Shown here in pieces: positions 37,999-43,146 of a stretch of 43,146 nt of DNA. The notes below the pieces were generated by a model. The model searched no databases, was not told the DNA's origin, and saw nothing but the letters and a program-made list of their open reading frames with translations. Each line of letters opens with the position of its first letter. Position 1 is the stretch's first letter. Position numbers and translations under genes: made by a program. Source of the DNA: Bacteroidales bacterium. GTDB lineage: Bacteria; Bacteroidota; Bacteroidia; Bacteroidales; UBA932. The stretch covers positions 1 to 43,146 of the forward strand of contig JAEEOM010000193.1 in assembly GCA_016284265.1 (NCBI GenBank), given 5' to 3'.

Positions 37999-39306
37999 AT
38001 GAAAATGAAGCAACTTCTTTTCTCCTTTCTGATACTCTGCGGCATGACACTGACGTCCCATGCCTTGGCAGACAATCCTCCCGTCGTACACCCCCAGACC
38101 GGAACGAAACTCGTCGCGGATTCCGTGACTGTGACCTTTACCACAAGGAAGCAGTACTTCCCCGGGGGAACTGTCGAAACACAGGACGAAGATGTCTTGT
38201 CTCCCAAGTCGGTGCACATTCATCCCGATGGCAGCAAGTATTATGTCAATTCCCTGGAGGGGATGCGTACTGTGGCATTTGATTTCGCCACAGGTCAGAA
38301 ATTGAAAGTCATCCATCACGCATTCGACAGCACGCACTTGAATCTCTGGGCCCCCGAAAGTGGACTGTTCCCGTTTTCCTATAATTATAAGGAGCCAGGT
38401 ACGTTCTCGGGCAAGCCGGTCGAGAGCACGTTTTCGCATGGAGGCCGCTATCTCTGGGTTCCGTATTATCGGCGCAGTTATGACATCAATGCCCAGGATC
38501 CTTCCGCGCTCGCCGTCATCGACACGCAGCGCGATACCATTGTCCGGGTTTTCGAGACGGGGCCGCTCCCGAAAATGATCGCCACGTCCCCCGACGGAAC
38601 GAGGATTGCCGTCACACACTGGGGTGACAATACGGTGGGGTTGATCGATATCTCAGGTGAAGACATAGCGCAGTGGCATTACCTGGCCTGCTACATCGTG
38701 GACTATCAACTCAAGTTGAACTATAGTCGCACCGTGCCGGTGAACCGCGACGCTGGCAGTGGCTATTGTCTGCGTGGCACGCTTTTCACGCCCGACGGCC
38801 GTTACCTGTTGGTCGGGTGCATGGGTTCCGGCGGCGGAATCGCTGTCATCGACCTGGTACAGGAGCGGTATCTGGGCCGGTTGCTGGGCATGATGCCCAA
38901 CCTGCGGCACATGATTCTCAGTGGAGACTATCTCTACTTGAGCATTAACAACAAGGGCTATGTGCAGCGTCTTCCGTTGCGTCAGATCTACGATGCCATC
39001 TCCTCGCTGCAACCGGATAAGAAGACGGCGCAGGTAAGCGGCTGGGAAAGTTGCAAAGTCCCTGCAGGAGCCCGTACCATCGTCGCTTCTCCGGATGGGC
39101 GCTTCATTTTCGCCGCCTGCAATTTCTCGAGTAAAATAGCCGTGGTCGATACCCGGACCATGAAACTCATCGGAACGCTCAGTGCTGATTCCTATCCCGT
39201 GGGTCTCGACATTTCTCAGGACGGACAATGGCTCTTTTCCACTTCTCAGGCACGTCCCTCCGGTGGTGGAAATGCCGTCGACATTTTCCACATCGACTAT
39301 CAATGA
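37999..39306 (+). CDS. YncE-like beta-propeller, exported
   Basis: 435 residues with a signal peptide (MKMKQLLFSFLILCGMTLTSHALA). The body is a run of propeller blades with recurring SPDG/HPDG turns (VHIHPDGSKYYVNSLEG, ATSPDGTRIAVTHWGD, FTPDGRYLLVGC, VASPDGRFIFAAC and ISQDGQWLF), consistent with a seven-bladed YVTN/YncE-type structure in the periplasm or on the surface. E. coli yncE is divergent from the TonB-dependent receptor gene yncD, the same layout as here. The 3' end overlaps the next gene by 4 bp (ATGA). The ligand is unknown. Confidence 0.85.
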   Translation: MKMKQLLFSFLILCGMTLTSHALADNPPVVHPQTGTKLVADSVTVTFTTRKQYFPGGTVETQDEDVLSPKSVHIHPDGSKYYVNSLEGMRTVAFDFATGQKLKVIHHAFDSTHLNLWAPESGLFPFSYNYKEPGTFSGKPVESTFSHGGRYLWVPYYRRSYDINAQDPSALAVIDTQRDTIVRVFETGPLPKMIATSPDGTRIAVTHWGDNTVGLIDISGEDIAQWHYLACYIVDYQLKLNYSRTVPVNRDAGSGYCLRGTLFTPDGRYLLVGCMGSGGGIAVIDLVQERYLGRLLGMMPNLRHMILSGDYLYLSINNKGYVQRLPLRQIYDAISSLQPDKKTAQVSGWESCKVPAGARTIVASPDGRFIFAACNFSSKIAVVDTRTMKLIGTLSADSYPVGLDISQDGQWLFSTSQARPSGGGNAVDIFHIDYQ

Positions 39307-40250
39307 TGAAACGGACGGTCCTCCTTCTCTTGTTGCTGCTCGCATTCTCCTCTCTGGCGAATGCCCAGCAACTTTATGCCTATCGCGATTCTGTACCGGA
39401 TGGGTATAACTTCCTGCTGTATCTGCCTCCCGGTATCGATACCTGTGGTGCACCGGTTCCGACCATTCTCTTCCTTCATGGCAAGAGCCTGTGCGGGACC
39501 GACCTGAACGACGTCATGCGCTATGGCACGATTGACGCCCTCAAACGGGGCCTTCAACTGAATGCCGTAGTCATCGCACCTCAGACTGAAGAAGTAGGCT
39601 GGATTGCCGAAAAGCTTGACCGGGTCACAGATTTCGTCACCCGGAAGTATCCCTGCGACAGCAACCGGTTCTACGTCATCGGCATGAGTATGGGAGGGTG
39701 GGGGACCCTGAAAATGGTACACAACTATCCAGACAAAATCGCGGCTGCATTAGCTATGTGCGGTGGTTACGCCGAGTCTTCCCTCTCCGGGCTGTCGGAA
39801 GTCCCACTTTGGATCATTCACGGGTTCCGCGACACAGTTACCGCAGTCTCGTATTCGGCTACGCTGGTCAAACAGCTCTACGACAGTGGGAAAGGATCCC
39901 GGTTGATTTACGATCAGCCGGCCTGCGGCCATGCCGAACTTGCGCGTGTATTTTATCTTCCGGAGGCCTACGACTGGCTGTTCAAGCACACGCTGCAAGA
40001 CCCGGGTCGTCCTGTCAATCTGGGCTATACTTTTACGGAAGAGAAAATGAACGCTGCTTACGGCCGGCTCGACCCGGCCAAAGCCATTGACTTGGTACCG
40101 ACGCGACCGCCTTTCGTCCGTGACCGCCAACCGGAGCCTGAACCGGAACCTGTCATTACCTCTTGGGACGAAATCCCCTCCATCCTGGAATGGGAGCGTC
40201 CGCTCCTGCTCCGTCTCCGGGAACAGTGGGAAAAGGAACGGACCCGGTAA
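39303..40250 (+). CDS. Secreted alpha/beta hydrolase
   Basis: 315 residues with a signal peptide (MMKRTVLLLLLLLAFSSLANAQ). The hydrolase core runs from TILFLHG. The triad can be read as S129 in GMSMGGWG, D176 in IIHGFRDT and H209 in ACGHAEL, which fits the feruloyl/acetyl esterase (dienelactone hydrolase-like) branch. The C-terminus is Pro/Glu-rich (residues 280-295). It starts at 39303, overlapping the propeller stop (or at 39306), and ends 3 bp from a convergent gene. Substrate unknown. Coupling to the propeller gene suggests a shared substrate route. Confidence 0.85.
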   Translation: MMKRTVLLLLLLLAFSSLANAQQLYAYRDSVPDGYNFLLYLPPGIDTCGAPVPTILFLHGKSLCGTDLNDVMRYGTIDALKRGLQLNAVVIAPQTEEVGWIAEKLDRVTDFVTRKYPCDSNRFYVIGMSMGGWGTLKMVHNYPDKIAAALAMCGGYAESSLSGLSEVPLWIIHGFRDTVTAVSYSATLVKQLYDSGKGSRLIYDQPACGHAELARVFYLPEAYDWLFKHTLQDPGRPVNLGYTFTEEKMNAAYGRLDPAKAIDLVPTRPPFVRDRQPEPEPEPVITSWDEIPSILEWERPLLLRLREQWEKERTR

Positions 40251-40253
40251 TGG

Positions 40254-40760
40254 CTAGATGACGCCTGGCGTCCAGTTCTTGAAGAAACGCACGACCTTGG
40301 CTTTGTCGTACCCCTTTCCTTCTTCCAGGAAGCTGGAATCCTGGATGTGCAGCACCTTGCCTTTCCCGTCCAACACAACGAATACCGGATAGCCGAACCG
40401 CCCCGGATTGCCGAGCCGCTTCATCATTTTTTCCGAGCGTTGTTTGCGGGCCGGATCGTTCTTGAAGGTATTGGGGGAATAATCGACGTGGATATAGACG
40501 AAGTTATCGCCGATCAGCTTGCTGATTTCGGCGTCCTTCGTGATGAAATCGGCGAACCGGAGGCACCAGGGGCACCAGTTGCCGCCCACCTGGCAGACCA
40601 CGAACTTGCCTTCAGCCTTGGCCTGTTTCAGCGCCTGGTCGATTTGTGTGTTCTGGTCGAGGGTCTCGTCGTACACTTTTTTCATTCCTTCCTGCGCTCC
40701 GGCCATCCAGGGCAGGAGTATCGCCAGCAGGGCGAGGGTCAACAGTTTTTTCATGATCAT
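40254..40760 (-). CDS. Thioredoxin-fold protein with CPWC, exported
   Basis: 168 residues from 40760 (MIMKKLLTLALLAILL; MKKLL at 40754 is also possible). The signal peptide ends near AGAQ. The thioredoxin motif GNWCPWCLRF is intact and the cis-Pro segment is FGYPVFVVLDGKG. It resembles the DsbD-gamma/thioredoxin-7 type of periplasmic reductants in Bacteroidota. It follows the GH3 gene by 4 bp and would share its transcript, and faces the hydrolase gene with 3 bp between stops. Confidence 0.88.
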   Translation of the reverse strand: MIMKKLLTLALLAILLPWMAGAQEGMKKVYDETLDQNTQIDQALKQAKAEGKFVVCQVGGNWCPWCLRFADFITKDAEISKLIGDNFVYIHVDYSPNTFKNDPARKQRSEKMMKRLGNPGRFGYPVFVVLDGKGKVLHIQDSSFLEEGKGYDKAKVVRFFKNWTPGVI

Positions 40761-40764
40761 GGTT

Positions 40765-42942
40765 TTATTTGAGCGTGATTCTTTTTTTCAAACGGATATC
40801 TTCGGAGGAGGCGCCAATGAGGATTCTTGCGCGCTTGCCGGGGTAGGTAAAGGCATGGCCATCGGTATTCCACAGTTTCAGGTCTTCGGCCGGAACGATC
40901 AGTTCTACATCTTTGGTTTCTCCCGCTTTGACGGCAATCCGGTCGAAGCCGCGCAAGCGGCGGGCTGCATCATCGCCCTGGAAGGAGGCGTAAAGCTGAA
41001 CGACTTCCTCTCCGTCGCGCGAGCCGGTATTCTTCAGGCGGAAGCGGAAGACATACTGGTCTCCGTCACGGGAAACCTTCAGCCGGGAGTATTTGAACGA
41101 GGTATAGCTTAGGCCGTGGCCGAAGGGGAATATAGGCTCTCCTTTGAAGTACATGTATGTGCGGCCATGGCGGATATCATAGTCCAACATGTTCGGTAGA
41201 TCGAGGATGTCGCGCACCCAGGTCTGGTTCGTGCGTCCGGCCGGATTGTAGTCACCAAACAGGACGTCGGCCAGCGCATTGCCCAGTTCCTGGCTGCACT
41301 GCGTCAGATGGACGATGGCCGGAACATGTTCTGCTGTCCAGTTGATCGCGAAAGGGAAACTGGAAATGAGGACAGCCACGGTGTTGGGATTGGCCTGCCA
41401 GACTACTTTAATGAGGTCTTCGGTTTCCAGTTGGAGGGATCGCCGGTCGAGGGCTTCGCGGCCGTCGCCTGCCACCGTGCCATAGGCCCAGGGAGACTGG
41501 ACTGTCTGACCATCCCAATCCGGACTTGTGTTGGGGTGATTGCCCACGCAGACGATGCATACGTCCGCCCAGCGAGCCAGCTCCTGTGCGGATCCGTCAG
41601 AGTCCCAGCGCTGGAATCGGACCTCTGCCTGATTGCTGTCCACGGCGGCCCGGATGCCGTCCAGCGGGCTGACGCGGTATGTGGGGAGGGCACCGTACCA
41701 GTCCTTGAGCACGGCTTCGGCCCGGTTGCCGAAAACGGCGATCCGGGTAACTTTTTCGCGGTCCAGCGGGAGGAGGCCTTTTTCGTTCTTGAGCAGGACG
41801 ATGGACTTCTGTGTCACCAGGCGGGCTTTGTCACGGGCTTCCTGGGTCTCCCAGGGGACGGTGTCTCCGTATTCTTCCGCATCATACGGGCAGGCGTCGT
41901 CGAGGAGCCCGAGTCTGAGCATGGTGCGCAGGTTGTTTTTCGTGCGTTCGTTCAGGATCTCCTCTGCGATGAAACCGGCTTCCCAAGCGGCTTTCACCTG
42001 CTCGAAGCGGGAGTCGATAAAACGCGTCAATCCGGCTTCCAGCGCCATCTTGATGGCTTCGTTGATATCCTGGGCGTAGCCGTGCATTTCGGGCATATGC
42101 AGGAAACGCAGGGCGCCGGCATCGTCGACGATCGTACCTTGCATACCCCATTCTTTCTGGAGGATCTCCCTGATGAAGGGATTGGCGATGCAAGGGATGC
42201 CGTTATAAGCGTTGTAGGCCGTCATCAGTGACATGGCGCCGGCCCGGGCACCTTTCCAAAAGCCGTAGCTATAGTAGTCGCGGAACAGTGCCTCGTCGAA
42301 GCGGGAGTCTGTCTTGAAGCGATTGTCTTCGTTGCTGTTGGCCAGGAAATGCTTCATCAGGGAGGCGCCGCGCCAGTACTTCGGATCGTCGCCCTGGATA
42401 CCCCGCACTTCCGCTGCCACCATCTCGCCGACCAGATAGGGATCCTCGCCGAAACTCTCCTCGGTGCGGCCCCAACGGGGGTCGCGGGCAAGGTCAGCGT
42501 TCGGGGCCCATAAAATCAGGCATTTCCAGGGCGCGTCGTGGGAATAGAAGCGCGCTTCGTGCGACATCACGTCACCGACCAGATGGGCCATCTCGCGGTC
42601 CCATGTTTCCCCGATGCCGTAGGCTTGCGGGAAGGCTGTGCTGTGCTGGTATCTTTGTTCGGGCCGGCCGACACGTTCTCCGCCGCCCCACAGTCCAGGC
42701 AGGTCGGTGGCTCCGCCCCGTACGATGCCATGGATGGCTTCTGTCGCCCCGGGATTGGCGATGCCGAGGCGGGGAACACCCATGCCGACCAGCGTGGCCA
42801 ACTTTTCGTCGACGGTCATCAGGGAAACGACGTTGTCCAGACGTTCTTCTTCGGGAAGAGCAGGGTTTTGGAAGGGATGGTCTTGCGCGCGAAGTGTCAG
42901 CGATGCGGCAAGGAGCAGCAGGATGAGCAAAACTCTTTTCAT
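40765..42942 (-). CDS. GH3 family glycosidase (beta-glucosidase/xylosidase type)
   Basis: 725 residues with a Sec signal (MKRVLLILLLLAASLTLRAQ). The N-terminal barrel has WAPNADLARDPRWGRTEESFGEDP in adjacent blocks, KHFLANSNEDNR and the nucleophile region GTIVDDAG (D273/D274). The middle alpha/beta sandwich has KSIVLLKNEKGLLPLD and AVFGNRA. The C-terminal FnIII-like domain begins near YTSFKYSRLKVS. GH3 enzymes release terminal beta-linked sugars. WGRTEESFGEDP is common in xylosidase/glucosidase members. A near-consensus box TATCTTCG at 42962-42969 lies upstream. It is the first gene of a two-gene unit with the thioredoxin-fold protein. Confidence 0.93.
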   Translation of the reverse strand: MKRVLLILLLLAASLTLRAQDHPFQNPALPEEERLDNVVSLMTVDEKLATLVGMGVPRLGIANPGATEAIHGIVRGGATDLPGLWGGGERVGRPEQRYQHSTAFPQAYGIGETWDREMAHLVGDVMSHEARFYSHDAPWKCLILWAPNADLARDPRWGRTEESFGEDPYLVGEMVAAEVRGIQGDDPKYWRGASLMKHFLANSNEDNRFKTDSRFDEALFRDYYSYGFWKGARAGAMSLMTAYNAYNGIPCIANPFIREILQKEWGMQGTIVDDAGALRFLHMPEMHGYAQDINEAIKMALEAGLTRFIDSRFEQVKAAWEAGFIAEEILNERTKNNLRTMLRLGLLDDACPYDAEEYGDTVPWETQEARDKARLVTQKSIVLLKNEKGLLPLDREKVTRIAVFGNRAEAVLKDWYGALPTYRVSPLDGIRAAVDSNQAEVRFQRWDSDGSAQELARWADVCIVCVGNHPNTSPDWDGQTVQSPWAYGTVAGDGREALDRRSLQLETEDLIKVVWQANPNTVAVLISSFPFAINWTAEHVPAIVHLTQCSQELGNALADVLFGDYNPAGRTNQTWVRDILDLPNMLDYDIRHGRTYMYFKGEPIFPFGHGLSYTSFKYSRLKVSRDGDQYVFRFRLKNTGSRDGEEVVQLYASFQGDDAARRLRGFDRIAVKAGETKDVELIVPAEDLKLWNTDGHAFTYPGKRARILIGASSEDIRLKKRITLK

Positions 42943-42990
42943 GATTCTCAGTCTCTTACCACGAAGATACGAAGTTTTTGCTAAAACCGC

Positions 42991-43021
42991 TTTGCGGATT
43001 CAAAAACCGAGGTTATATTTG
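42991..43021 (+). promoter_or_regulatory. Promoter of the AbrB-type gene
   Basis: TTTG (42991-42994), 19 nt, TATATTTG (43014-43021): a full match to the consensus, 26 nt before the ATG at 43048. Confidence 0.8.
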
Positions 43022-43047
43022 TGGGAATTTTCTAACTTTTCCTACAA

Positions 43048-43146
43048 ATGCAAGAAAAAGACGGCAAATACATCTTCGGTGTTGTGAAGGTGGGGGATAA
43101 GGGGCAGATCGTGATCCCGCGCGATGCCCGCAAAATTTACGGCATC
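43048..43146 (+). CDS. AbrB/SpoVT-type DNA-binding protein, N-terminal part only
   Basis: The window ends after 33 codons. They read MQEKDGKYIFGVVKVGDKGQ in the first 20 residues and then IVIPRDARKIYGI, which is the swapped-hairpin SpoVT-AbrB motif (VGDKGQIVIPRDAR). Such proteins are transcription regulators or antitoxins. An N-terminal extension of about 10 residues before the domain is typical of regulators with a second domain. The rest is outside the window. Confidence 0.82.
   Translation, partial: MQEKDGKYIFGVVKVGDKGQIVIPRDARKIYGI

Noticed and set aside
40254-40275. Terminator between the hydrolase and thioredoxin-fold genes
   Set aside because: The short GACGC/GCGTC stem at 40260 has no T-tract on either strand.

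Overview
The window is a dense stretch of chromosome from a member of the Bacteroidota, most likely order Bacteroidales. The evidence is the recurring promoter box TAnnTTTG (several copies with a TTTG element 19-20 nt upstream), the general lack of Shine-Dalgarno sequences, and family types typical of the group: fimbrillin-like lipoproteins, an OMP_b-brl_3/TonB-receptor-like barrel, type-2 IleRS, a DksA-like protein with a degenerate zinc site, and a GT3-type glycogen synthase. By eye the GC content is in the mid to high fifties. Genus cannot be fixed from the sequence alone.

Layout. 1-1.1 kb: two minus-strand fimbrillin-like lipoproteins (the first cut by the window edge). 1.2-3.7 kb: dnaX-lptB, minus strand. 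3.8-5.0 kb: M16 peptidase, plus strand. 5.1-8.6 kb: minus-strand operon engB-prs-nadE-small Cys-rich membrane protein-methylmalonyl-CoA decarboxylase. 8.7-10.2 kb: xseA, xseB. 10.2-20.9 kb: a complete glycogen/alpha-glucan block (branching enzyme, debranching enzyme, GT4, GH57, and a 1410-residue fusion of GT3 glycogen synthase with GT35 phosphorylase). 20.9-23.9 kb: ribF, greA (with an attenuator-like leader), a HIT protein and a thioredoxin-fold lipoprotein without CxxC.

23.9-30.4 kb, read on the minus strand, is the most interesting part: cvpA, a 50-residue hydrophobic ORF, a C39-peptidase ABC exporter (PCAT), two small peptide genes with double-glycine leaders, tolC, hlyD and tsaB. The two peptides share an aligned leader (R-E-L-x3-E-x5-GG), have Cys-free cores of 39 and 38 residues, and each core carries a GxxxG motif. 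Together with the PCAT, the adaptor and the outer-membrane channel this looks like an undescribed two-peptide bacteriocin-like secretion system. The second peptide gene is only 53 codons and is easily missed.

30.5-35.4 kb: ileS, a DksA-like gene, lspA and tRNA-Ser(UGA), then a 32-bp near-perfect hairpin and a 49-50 bp tandem palindromic repeat array that ends exactly at the stop codon of the next gene. 35.4-40.3 kb: an outer-membrane barrel receptor divergent from a YncE-like beta-propeller and an alpha/beta hydrolase, with an operator-like palindrome between them. 40.3-42.9 kb: thioredoxin-fold protein and GH3 glycosidase (minus). The window ends inside an AbrB/SpoVT-type gene.
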